Shown here piece by piece: positions 1 through 5,668 of a stretch of 7,140 bases of DNA; position 1 is the first letter of the stretch, and every line of letters starts with the position of its first letter. Under the pieces are notes generated by a model that was not told the DNA's origin, ran no database searches, and saw nothing but the letters and a program-made list of their open reading frames with translations. Origin of the DNA: an uncultured Lachnospiraceae bacterium (GTDB lineage: Bacteria > Bacillota_A > Clostridia > Lachnospirales > Lachnospiraceae); NCBI GenBank assembly GCA_947175285.1, contig CAMWMM010000252.1, forward strand, positions 1 to 7,140, given 5' to 3'. The translations under genes were made by a program, and so were the position numbers.

Positions 1-206
1 TCCGTCACCACCAGCAGGTCGCCTTCCCGCAGGATGTTGTCAACCAGGGAACGGTACACAGGGCGCTCAAACTTTCTCCCTGATTCCTTCTCCACATATA
101 TGTCACGCTCGTCAATGCCCTCCTCGTCCCGCAGGATATGTATCTGCCGGTCCGGGTTCTGCTCACGGGTACTGACGCGGACATACCCAAATTTCTTTGC
201 CGCCAT
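1..206 (-). CDS. Small serine recombinase (resolvase/invertase family), N-terminal part only
   Basis: The first 68 residues of a serine site-specific recombinase are visible; the rest lies beyond the left edge. The protein opens MAAKKFGYVRVSTREQNPDRQ. This is the hallmark N-terminus of the resolvase/invertase family: a beta strand (FGYVRVST) ending in the nucleophilic serine at residue 12, followed by the conserved Arg (14), Gln (16) and DRQ. A conserved stretch follows (EKESGRKFERP, then LREGDLLVVTD), again typical of the catalytic domain. The start is ATG at 206, preceded by a near-ideal site, AAGGAGGG. Spacing and opening residues resemble the roughly 200-aa small resolvases rather than large serine integrases, but the missing C-terminus would decide this. 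In such enzymes the serine attacks DNA at a crossover site, and the upstream region often holds that site; see 233-355. It lies downstream of the sigma/HTH_16 pair on the same strand, as part of a mobile element. Confidence 0.9.
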   Translation of the reverse strand, partial: MAAKKFGYVRVSTREQNPDRQIHILRDEEGIDERDIYVEKESGRKFERPVYRSLVDNILREGDLLVVT

Positions 207-232
207 GACAGCCCTCCTTCCGTAAAAATCCA

Positions 233-355
233 TGTCGCAAAAGGTACTCAGCACTCCTGCGACATCGCAAAAAACAAAAAAGGCTTTTTGCGACAGAAAA
301 ACAGGGGCGTGTGCCTGTCAGAATAACTATCTCCAATGGTATACCTTTTGCGACA
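233..355. promoter_or_regulatory. Candidate res site/operator: array of TGTCGCA/TGCGACA half-sites
   Basis: Five copies of one half-site motif lie between the recombinase start and the HTH_16 gene. TGTCGCAAAAGG (233-244) and CCTTTTGCGACA (344-355) are exact inverted copies. Between them are TGCGACA (258-264), TCGCAAAAA (265-273) and TTTTTGCGACA (285-295). They form two adjacent dyads of about 32 bp (233-264 and 264-295), plus an outer half-site at 344-355 whose partner may be the weaker TGTCAGAATAA at 316-326. Small serine resolvases bind res sites made of several dyads of 12-bp inverted half-sites, usually just upstream of their gene, and can repress it from there. The layout fits that model. 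Which dyad is the crossover site is not clear. Confidence 0.6.
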
Positions 356-368
356 CATCATTTTATAC

Positions 369-401
369 GCAGGGGATGCCCGAAACGCAACAATCCCCTG
401 C
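369..401. repeat. Perfect 9-bp inverted repeat beside the res-like array
   Basis: GCAGGGGAT (369-377) is matched exactly by ATCCCCTGC (393-401) across a 15-bp spacer. It lies between the stop of the HTH_16 gene (447) and the recombinase half-sites. Neither strand has a proper T-run after the stem, so it is a weak terminator candidate at best; it could be a protein-binding dyad or a structured leader of the recombinase transcript. Confidence 0.45.
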
Positions 402-446
402 ACAATCGCTATAATTCCAAAAACCGGTCTATACTTTCCGCACCGG

Positions 447-638
447 CTAAATCCTGAACTTCCGGATGCAGCTCAACAGGGTTGCCGAAAGCTCCTGGTA
501 CAGATCCTCCTCAAACACGTTCTGCTCCATGGCGTTCTTGATAAGGAGCGGCCGGTACATCCGGAAGATCTCCTCCTGCGCTTTTTCATCCCCTGCCTTT
601 GCCTGCTCCAGCAGTTTCTCAAAATTCATCCTTTCCAC
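447..638 (-). CDS. HTH_16-type helix-turn-helix protein of conjugative transposons (Tn916 Orf8-like)
   Basis: A 63-aa protein whose body reads as the helix_turn_helix_16 domain: LLEQAKAGDEKAQEEIFRMY (residues 9-28), then RPLLIKN, and the conserved FEEDLYQEL block (42-50) ending in a CIRKFRI tail. The family is found almost only in integrative and conjugative elements, next to a small sigma-70-like gene, and is thought to act in element regulation. The preferred start is GTG at 638, because AAGGAGA sits at a good distance upstream; an ATG at 629 would be too far from it. This start overlaps the end of the sigma gene by about 20 bp, so the two are probably translationally coupled. No defect is visible. 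Confidence 0.85.
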   Translation of the reverse strand: MERMNFEKLLEQAKAGDEKAQEEIFRMYRPLLIKNAMEQNVFEEDLYQELSATLLSCIRKFRI

Positions 639-1062
639 CCATCTCCTTCCTTAGTTTCCTGAGCACATAGTAATATGCCATCTCAGCCTGTTTCGGCTCC
701 ATATGGAACCGCTCCCCCAGTTGTGTAAAGGTAAGCTCCCCATAAACCCTGGCAAACAGGATCTCCCTGTCCCTGCCTTTCAGCCTGCTTATGGCCTTTG
801 CCAGCCGGTCGCTCTCCAAAAGGTTCAGCAGCTCCCCGTACCTCTGCCAGTCCCTGAAGATAAAATCCGTATGTTCCCTTATGTAAGCGCGGTACTGTTC
901 GTCAAAGTCCGTATAGTTGCGCTCCAGGTTATCCTCCTGGATATATTCCATGCCCTGCAGCCGGCACTTCCGCTCCCAGTATTTCTTCCGCGTGTTCCCC
1001 ACAGCCGCCATCAGGTATGCTGTGAAGCGGTTCTGCACGGAATCCGTATGTTTCTCTCTCAT
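619..1062 (-). CDS. Sigma-70-family-like factor of a conjugative element (Tn916 Orf7-like)
   Basis: A 147-aa protein of the small sigma-like type encoded by Tn916-related elements. Its C-terminal third shows a sigma region-4-like helix-turn-helix: LAKAISRLKGRDREILFARV (87-106), GELTFTQLGERFHM (108-121) and a recognition-helix region through YYYVLRKLRKEM (130-141). The N-terminal half is helical and charged, with only weak resemblance to region 2. The chosen start is ATG at 1062, with GGAGG eight bases upstream. The frame stays open upstream to 1230 and has another ATG at 1086, but neither upstream start has a good ribosome binding site. In Tn916 the equivalent gene promotes transcription of the excision/integration module. 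Here it is followed by an overlapping HTH_16 gene and then a serine recombinase rather than xis/int. Confidence 0.85.
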   Translation of the reverse strand: MREKHTDSVQNRFTAYLMAAVGNTRKKYWERKCRLQGMEYIQEDNLERNYTDFDEQYRAYIREHTDFIFRDWQRYGELLNLLESDRLAKAISRLKGRDREILFARVYGELTFTQLGERFHMEPKQAEMAYYYVLRKLRKEMGGKDEF

Positions 1063-1322
1063 CCTTTTTTCCTCCAGTCTTTTCATGCCCGAAATAAAAC
1101 ATGAAAGTGGAGGACCCCTGATACGATAAAAGCTGTACCACTTAGCTGCAAAAGAAAAAAGATCATTACCCAGTGTATATTCTGAATAACCATCTTTTTT
1201 CTCATTAAACTTAAAAAAGTAGCGCACCACACTACCATCAAAGGAGCACTTTACTTGTAAAATGAAATATATTTTTTTAACAAAATTCCCTTACCGATGC
1301 CCGGCCTATGCTTATTCCCCAA

Positions 1323-1348
1323 TGACCATGTATCCCTTCTCATGGTCA
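1323..1348. repeat. Perfect 8-bp inverted repeat (TGACCATG/CATGGTCA)
   Basis: TGACCATG (1323-1330) and CATGGTCA (1341-1348) are exact inverted copies with a 10-bp spacer. A-rich sequence follows on the plus strand and no T-run follows on either strand, so it does not look like a terminator. An operator for the XRE regulator encoded at 1510 is one possible role; this is inference from position only. Confidence 0.45.
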
Positions 1349-1356
1349 CAAAAAAG

Positions 1357-1447
1357 CACTCAAAATAATGTTCTGATGAACCACGTTTTTTTTAATTCAT
1401 CAGAACGTCGAGTACCTATGGTAGTTTCTTAACATATATTTTGAGCG
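1357..1447. repeat. Nested inverted repeats in front of the XRE regulator
   Basis: An outer pair joins CTCAAAATA (1359-1367) to TATTTTGAG (1437-1445), continued by ATGTT (1368-1372) against AACAT (1431-1435) with one bulged base at 1436. Inside lies a perfect 11-bp pair, GTTCTGATGAA (1370-1380) with TTCATCAGAAC (1396-1406), around a T-rich 15-base spacer. The inner left arm overlaps the outer one by three bases, so the two pairings partly compete. It ends about 60 bp before the start codon at 1510. It could be a structured 5' leader, a binding region, or the remnant of a small palindromic repeat element. Confidence 0.5.
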
Positions 1448-1509
1448 TGTTGTTACCCTTTTTACTTTTTGAAGGTGTGGCAATACACTACTTCTAGGAG
1501 GTGATTAGA

Positions 1510-1857
1510 ATGTCCCTGTCAATCAGCGATGCACGCATTTTCAGCTGGGAATTGAAAAAAGCCCGTAAGAAAATGCATCTGACACAGGAAACTTGCGCAG
1601 AGCTACTGGAACACTCCCTTTCTTTTCAAAAGGATCTAGAGCGCGGCCGCTGTTCCCCAAGCATTGAGAATTTTTATCACATCTGCAGGACACTAAATAT
1701 ATCCGCAGACGACTGTATTTTCCCAGACGGCCAAAAAACAGACTCTACATATTATGAGTTGCTCCGGCTACTCTCCCAATGTGATGAAAGCAGCTTAAAG
1801 ATTTTCACTGCCACAGCAGCGGCAATCGTCAAAGAAAAGAATAACCCCTCAACTTGA
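1510..1857 (+). CDS. XRE/Cro-C1-type helix-turn-helix regulator
   Basis: A 115-aa DNA-binding protein and the only plus-strand gene here. An HTH_3/XRE domain fills about residues 13-70: LKKARKKMHLTQETCAELL (16-34) is helix 1 and 2, with the turn and recognition helix over HSLSFQKDLERGRCSPS (35-51). It continues through HICRTLNISADDCIF (57-71), the usual last helices. The remaining 45 residues form a short helical tail (YYELLRLLSQ, then an Ala-rich segment). ATG at 1510 is the start because AGGAGGTG (1496-1503) sits six bases upstream; the in-frame GTG at 1501 lies inside that site. The protein has five cysteines (29, 48, 59, 69, 91), which is many for this size. It may be the repressor of the neighbouring element or an independent regulator; its target is unknown. 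Confidence 0.85.
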   Translation: MSLSISDARIFSWELKKARKKMHLTQETCAELLEHSLSFQKDLERGRCSPSIENFYHICRTLNISADDCIFPDGQKTDSTYYELLRLLSQCDESSLKIFTATAAAIVKEKNNPST

Positions 1858-1869
1858 TTTACAACAAAA

Positions 1870-1905
1870 AATATAACCCAACTATTTTTCCGGTTGGGTT
1901 ATATT
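1870..1905 (-). terminator. Intrinsic terminator, best fit to the minus-strand operon
   Basis: AATATAACCCAAC (1870-1882) pairs perfectly with GTTGGGTTATATT (1893-1905) across a 10-base loop, giving a 13-bp stem. Read on the minus strand, the stem is followed directly by TTTTTGTTGT, a classic T-run, so it should end transcripts coming from the winged-helix gene that stops at 1988. On the plus strand the tail is only TATATTCTAAA, so termination of the XRE transcript there would be weaker. It probably acts on both converging transcripts. Confidence 0.8.
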
Positions 1906-1987
1906 CTAAACCTCAAATATCCTTACTTTATAAACAGGAAATAGATAGATTATCTTTTTCCTCGACAAATTACGACATTTGGCTGCT

Positions 1988-2296
1988 TTATTTATTTTCC
2001 ACACTGAATTTATAACCATATCCATGCAAAGTCTGTATATTAGAAATATCCAGCTTCGCTCTGAGACGATAAATAATATCCCTTATGGTATAGGAACCAT
2101 CTGCATAGTTTTCTTTGTTTACCGCCTCATATATTTGCTCCTTAGTAAATGCAATATTGGGATTAGTTGCCATAAAACAGAGCACGTCAAACTCCATTCT
2201 TGTAATCGCTATTTCCCGCCCATTCACATAAACTGTCCTGCTTGCAGGATGAATATGTAGGTTTCCATATATCAGTTTTTCATCTGTTTCTGACAT
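1988..2296 (-). CDS. Receiver-less OmpR/PhoB-type winged-helix regulator
   Basis: A 102-aa protein that is essentially one Trans_reg_C (OmpR/PhoB output) domain. The N-terminal strands are LIYGNLHIHPASRTVYVNG (8-26), then the conserved helix ITRMEFDVLCFMATNPNIAFTKEQIYEAV (31-59) split by the LxFMA turn. The recognition helix is YTIRDIIYRLRAKL (69-82), and the C-terminal wing is IQTLHGYGYKF (87-97). There is no phospho-receiver domain. The preferred start is ATG at 2296, where GGGGGTG lies five bases upstream and the domain begins almost at once. The frame is open to an ATG at 2365, which would add 23 residues unlike any receiver domain. It is last in the minus-strand directon, 117 bp after the permease stop, so it may regulate that operon. 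What signal it senses is not evident. Confidence 0.85.
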   Translation of the reverse strand: MSETDEKLIYGNLHIHPASRTVYVNGREIAITRMEFDVLCFMATNPNIAFTKEQIYEAVNKENYADGSYTIRDIIYRLRAKLDISNIQTLHGYGYKFSVENK

Positions 2297-2413
2297 TGTT
2301 ACACCCCCATCCCGATAAAATCTCCTTTTTACTACCCCATGTAAAGCAATATTATCTGCATACATATCATGCTCTTAATCGTTGAATTTTCTTATAAACT
2401 TATCTTCCTTCAT

Positions 2414-3322
2414 TTATACAATCACATTTACTATCCATCCAGAGAGCAGTGAAAACAGCATCTCAAAAACCAAATAAAAAATGAAATGCTTCACACCAAG
2501 TACAATCTTCAAAGCTCCAAGATTGGTAATTTTCGTAGATGGTCCCGTAATCATAAATGCTGCCGCACTTCCCATGCTCATGCCGTCTGCAAGCCACTGA
2601 ATGAGTAGTGGAATCGTTCCACCACCACAGGCATAAAGGGGAACGCCAACCGTTGCTGCCATCAGTATGCCGAATCCCTCGCTTTCCCCAAACAGACCAC
2701 TCACCACTTCTGCCGGAACATACCTCTGGAAGACCACCGACAAAACTATTCCAAGCAGAAACCATAAACCCGTTGCCCTTATATTCCTGCCGATATTCTT
2801 AACCAGCCGCAGAAGCAGGTTAGGATCAACATCATGACTTTTCGGTTCATCAAAACCGGTATAGTTAAAAAAAGGCTTGTCTTGGTAAAACCACCGCACC
2901 AGCAGTCCTGCTGCAATGCCACATACAAAACTGGAAACAATGCGGATTGCCAATGCCGCACTTCCTAGTGCCGTGCTGTAGACAATAAGCTGAGGATTAA
3001 GCAGGATTGAACTCATCATAAATGCCGCCAGCCAGTCATCCTTCATACCACTTTTTGAAAAAGAAGCTGCAACGGGAATGGTACCGTACATACAGAGCGG
3101 CGATGCAATGCCAATAATACTCGCAATTGGAATCCCCAGGATACCGAGCTTTTTATTTCCAATGGAACGGAACATCCCATGGATATGGTCTTTGACAAAA
3201 ACCGAAACCACCGAACCAAGGACAATCCCCAACGCCCAATAGGGCAGAATCTGCCGAAGTTGCAGTTCAAAATAATACCAGAGGTAAATTGCTTCTCTAT
3301 GTAATATGTCCTGCACAGACAT
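2414..3322 (-). CDS. Permease of the PF03773 (ArsP_1/DUF318) family
   Basis: A polytopic membrane protein of about 302 aa with roughly eight to ten hydrophobic segments. Two related motifs mark the halves: PLCMYGTIPVA (75-85) and PLYACGGGTIPLL (228-240), followed by GPSTKITNLGAL (260-271). This inverted-repeat-like layout and the Cys-Gly-TIP signature are typical of PF03773. Studied members include ArsP, which exports trivalent organoarsenicals, and Cu/Zn-efflux-like permeases. The substrate here cannot be assigned. Start choice is uncertain: AAGGAGG occurs inside the first codons of the longest reading (ATG at 3337), is very close to the ATG at 3322, and is ideally spaced for a GTG at 3316. 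It follows the kinase gene by about 32 bp and is presumably cotranscribed. A central hydrophilic loop lies near residues 145-180. Confidence 0.85.
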   Translation of the reverse strand: MSVQDILHREAIYLWYYFELQLRQILPYWALGIVLGSVVSVFVKDHIHGMFRSIGNKKLGILGIPIASIIGIASPLCMYGTIPVAASFSKSGMKDDWLAAFMMSSILLNPQLIVYSTALGSAALAIRIVSSFVCGIAAGLLVRWFYQDKPFFNYTGFDEPKSHDVDPNLLLRLVKNIGRNIRATGLWFLLGIVLSVVFQRYVPAEVVSGLFGESEGFGILMAATVGVPLYACGGGTIPLLIQWLADGMSMGSAAAFMITGPSTKITNLGALKIVLGVKHFIFYLVFEMLFSLLSGWIVNVIV

Positions 3323-3354
3323 CGCCTCCTTCCACATAGTTTTGTGCTGCTGTT

Positions 3355-3933
3355 TTATGTTTCAAAGCATATATCGCAGCGTTCTATAACCTGATATGCC
3401 ATAAAATACTGTTCTTCCAACGGAATCCACTGTTCCTGAAACTGCCGGATGTTATCCTTTCCGTTTCGCCTGGCAATACGCCTTAATTGTTCATCCGGAT
3501 TTACCGTTAAAAAAATATGCAGGCTGTAAAAATCCCACAATTCGGGATGACAGCTATAAGAACCTTCTACCAGAACAGTCTGTGTTGGTTCTACGACAAC
3601 TGGCTGCAAAAGCTGCTGTTCATGGCAATCATAGGGCTGATAGGAGATTTTTTGCATACCACTTTTCAATGGCATAAGAATTTCTTCACGGAATCGTTCA
3701 TAATCCACATTGCCTCCCGGTGTATTCAGACGTTCTTTACTCCGCTGTTTTGGCCGCAGAAAAAAGTCATCCATATGAAAGACGGTACAGTTTATCATTT
3801 TTTGAAGCTTTTCTGCCAAATCGGTCTTTCCAGACGCACATCTGCCGTCCAGTGCAATAATCATCGGCACATCTTTACAAGACAAAGTACGAAGGTTCTC
3901 TAATACTTCATGGATGACTTTTCCCTTGTCCAT
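3355..3933 (-). CDS. P-loop kinase of the uridine kinase/phosphoribulokinase superfamily
   Basis: A 192-aa soluble kinase. The Walker A loop is GRCASGKT (30-37), following the hydrophobic strand VPMIIALD. HMDDFF (53-58) is the typical Asp-rich substrate/Mg site of the family, then TPGGNVDYERF (71-81), conserved in uridine-kinase-like proteins. LVEGSYSCHPEL (121-132) follows the Walker-B-type strand, and RRIARRNG (151-158) is a plausible lid with catalytic arginines. The superfamily includes uridine kinase, pantothenate kinase CoaA and nicotinamide riboside kinase, so the substrate is open. Start: ATG at 3933, with AAAGGA well spaced; an ATG at 3939 that overlaps the stop of the ECF gene is too close to that site. 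The longer frame up to 4092 is a shadow of the ECF gene. Its tight coupling to a transporter subunit suggests that it phosphorylates and traps what that transporter brings in. Confidence 0.85.
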   Translation of the reverse strand: MDKGKVIHEVLENLRTLSCKDVPMIIALDGRCASGKTDLAEKLQKMINCTVFHMDDFFLRPKQRSKERLNTPGGNVDYERFREEILMPLKSGMQKISYQPYDCHEQQLLQPVVVEPTQTVLVEGSYSCHPELWDFYSLHIFLTVNPDEQLRRIARRNGKDNIRQFQEQWIPLEEQYFMAYQVIERCDICFET

Positions 3934-3935
3934 TT

Positions 3936-4505
3936 TCATTTTCCTTTCACTGTCTGCACTGACGTCTGCTGCTTCCGAAACCTCACAAGACCGGTACGGT
4001 TCAGTGCAACCATGACCGCCGGAATCAGGATAAGCTGAACGATAATACCGGGAACCGCATTCAGGAATGCCCCTGCCATAAATGCTTTCCACGTAAAAAC
4101 ACTGCCGTTGATACCAAGCAAGATAATTTCAACCACACCCCACACGATTCTTCCTGCAACCATAGCCACTATGATAGATCGGTACAACGCAATGACACAC
4201 TGCCAGCGCGAACGGGAATAAAGCAGCCCTGCTACCAGCCCATAGGTCAGAAGCTCAAACGCCATCGCTGTTGCATTGGGGAACAGCGGCGGCATGGTAA
4301 ACAGCATGGAACGCATCAGTGGCAAAATAAACCCTACTGCCGCCCCATACTGCCATCCGCAGATCAGACCGCAGAGGAAAACAGGAATGTGCATGGGTAG
4401 CAGCATACTCCCAATCTGTGGAATCTGTCCGGTAAAGAACGGCAGCACTATGCCTATAGCCGTAAACATCGCTGATAAAGTTAAATTTTTTATCTGATTC
4501 TTCAT
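3936..4505 (-). CDS. ECF transporter substrate-binding S component
   Basis: A 189-aa integral membrane protein with about six hydrophobic segments and a basic, Met-Lys N-terminus. It matches ECF-type S components (PF12822-like): an N-terminal helix LTLSAMFTAIGIVLPFF (8-24), then GSMLLPMHIPVFLCGLICGW (32-51), a conserved loop and helix pair, and a second half with AGAFLNAVPGIIVQLILIP (144-162). S components give the vitamin or precursor specificity of energy-coupling-factor importers; the shared EcfA/A'/T module is not in this window and is usually encoded elsewhere. No known S-component subtype can be assigned. Start ATG at 4505 has GAGAGG seven bases upstream; upstream in-frame ATGs at 4511 and 4520 lie too close to that site, and the one at 4520 overlaps the DUF362 stop. 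It is followed almost without gap by a kinase. Confidence 0.85.
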   Translation of the reverse strand: MKNQIKNLTLSAMFTAIGIVLPFFTGQIPQIGSMLLPMHIPVFLCGLICGWQYGAAVGFILPLMRSMLFTMPPLFPNATAMAFELLTYGLVAGLLYSRSRWQCVIALYRSIIVAMVAGRIVWGVVEIILLGINGSVFTWKAFMAGAFLNAVPGIIVQLILIPAVMVALNRTGLVRFRKQQTSVQTVKGK

Positions 4506-4516
4506 ATCCATACCTC

Positions 4517-5617
4517 TCATTCATCAATAGTTCTCAACTCATAGGTGCGGCTGCCAAGTCCTATTTCCTCCGCATGTTCCAGTGTATGCAGGCCGTTTCG
4601 GGATTCAATACGGTTTACAAGCGAAGCACCGTCACCATCTTTTTGTTCATAAATCAAATCCATGCATGCCTGATCCAACGCCACCGGGTCAGTGGATGCA
4701 AGGATACCAATATCATGCATATCCGGCTCGGCGGGATTGCCGTCACAGTCACAGTCTACCGACAGGCGGTTCATCACATTGATATAGACAATCCGCTCTC
4801 CGTTGCCGAGATAATCCGAAACCGACAGTCCTGCTTCCGCCATTGATTCCAGAAAAGCATCCTGTTTTCCGCCCCAGGGACTGGTAAGGCTGGTGCCCCC
4901 GGAATGTATCCAGCATTTTCCTTCGCTTGAGCCAAGCCCTATGGAAATATTCTTGATTGCTCCGCCAAAACCCGCCATCGCATGACCCTTAAAATGAGAC
5001 AAGATAAGATAGGAATCATAATCCGCAAATGCTGCCCCAACATAATTTTCTGTCAGCTGTGTTCCCCCCGTAACAGCTAAAGTCATGGAACCATCCTCAT
5101 CCAGAATCTGGAAATCTGCAATTGCTGTAAAACCATGATCCTCCGCTACCTGATAATGCATGGCTGTTTCCGCGCGGGAACCTCCATAGGCGGTATTGCA
5201 CTCCACAATGGTCCCGTTTACTGACTGAACCAAATCCTCAATAAGTTCCGGCCTGAGATAGTTGCTCGCCGGCGGCTCTCCTGTAGACAATTTTACTGCC
5301 ACATTTCCTTCCGGTTCCCAATTCAGGGCCTCATAAACAGCCATCAGCCCCTCCGGTGAAATATCCGTTGTCATATAAACAACAGGAACCTCTGAGGGAG
5401 CTTCATCCTGTGCAGGATTACTTATAACTGTCTCCTGATTATTTTCCTGTGTCGATTCTTTTGCATTTGAATCTTCATTCTCACCAGATACTGATTGTAC
5501 AATGTCCTGTGCAGGATTACTTTCCCTGTCGGATGGTTTTTCTGTCTGCCCGCATCCGGAAAAAAACATGGATATCAGAGACACAGTCAATAATGCTGAT
5601 AATAGTTGTTTTTTCAT
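4517..5617 (-). CDS. DUF362-domain lipoprotein
   Basis: A 366-aa secreted lipoprotein. Residues 1-22 are a lipoprotein signal peptide ending in FFSGC (lipobox, lipidated Cys22). A disordered Gln/Asn/Ser/Glu-rich tether covers about 23-78 and contains SNPAQD twice (33-38 and 66-71). The rest is a DUF362 domain: AYGGSRAETAMH (143-154), HFKGHAMAGFGGAIKNISIG (208-227), SSEGKCWIHSGG (230-241), and MHDIGILASTDPVALDQACMDLI (300-322). Many DUF362 proteins carry an inserted pair of [4Fe-4S] ferredoxin motifs; none is present here, only isolated cysteines and a CDCDGN segment (289-294). The biochemical role of DUF362 is poorly defined, though genome contexts are often redox-related. Start is ATG at 5617, with AAGGAAG about six bases upstream; the ATG at 5623 is too close. 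It is flanked by a cytochrome-b-like gene and the ECF gene, suggesting work on the outer face of the membrane. Confidence 0.85.
   Translation of the reverse strand: MKKQLLSALLTVSLISMFFSGCGQTEKPSDRESNPAQDIVQSVSGENEDSNAKESTQENNQETVISNPAQDEAPSEVPVVYMTTDISPEGLMAVYEALNWEPEGNVAVKLSTGEPPASNYLRPELIEDLVQSVNGTIVECNTAYGGSRAETAMHYQVAEDHGFTAIADFQILDEDGSMTLAVTGGTQLTENYVGAAFADYDSYLILSHFKGHAMAGFGGAIKNISIGLGSSEGKCWIHSGGTSLTSPWGGKQDAFLESMAEAGLSVSDYLGNGERIVYINVMNRLSVDCDCDGNPAEPDMHDIGILASTDPVALDQACMDLIYEQKDGDGASLVNRIESRNGLHTLEHAEEIGLGSRTYELRTIDE
5405..5523. repeat. 18-bp direct repeat inside the DUF362 lipoprotein linker
   Basis: The plus-strand sequence TCCTGTGCAGGATTACTT occurs at 5406-5423 and again at 5505-5522, 99 bp apart. 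Both copies are in the coding frame and give SNPAQD in the low-complexity tether after the lipobox. The unit is a multiple of three apart, so gain or loss between copies would keep the frame and change tether length by 33 residues. Confidence 0.7.
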
Positions 5618-5668
5618 AATCATCTTCCTTTCCCTTCTACCTGATTTATGTCCTTCTTTTTACAGCTA

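Larger units (their letters stand above)
1063..1509. other. 447-bp spacer without a convincing gene, holding inverted repeats
   Basis: This AT-rich stretch separates the mobile-element genes (minus strand) from the XRE regulator (plus strand), so it should hold divergent promoters. From 1063 to 1230 the minus strand stays open in frame with the sigma gene, but no usable ribosome binding site supports translation there. From 1323 to 1447 there are three inverted-repeat elements, listed separately. No promoter with convincing -35 and -10 boxes was found by eye for either flanking gene. The left boundary of the element could lie here, but no attachment-site duplication is recognisable within the window. 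Confidence 0.5.

Noticed and set aside
233..355. The repeated TGTCGCA units as a CRISPR array
   Set aside because: The units are short, alternate in orientation and have no regular spacers of 30-40 bp between identical repeats.
703..1104. A 133-codon plus-strand frame opposite the sigma gene
   Set aside because: Proline- and leucine-rich antisense product without a ribosome binding site, opposite a recognisable sigma-like gene.
1870..1905. The 13-bp hairpin as chiefly the terminator of the plus-strand XRE gene
   Set aside because: The T-run follows the stem only on the minus-strand side; on the plus strand the tail is A/C-interrupted, so this role is secondary.
1979..2260. Plus-strand frame of 93 codons opposite the winged-helix gene
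   Set aside because: No ribosome binding site and full overlap with a well-supported regulator; an antisense shadow.
3517..3903. A 128-codon plus-strand open frame opposite the kinase gene
   Set aside because: It is the antisense of a gene with clear Walker A and family motifs, has no good ribosome binding site, and its peptide resembles nothing.
3940..4092. N-terminal extension of the kinase frame to an ATG at 4092
   Set aside because: It overlaps the ECF gene in another frame, adds a low-quality sequence before the domain, and the site AAAGGA supports the start at 3933.
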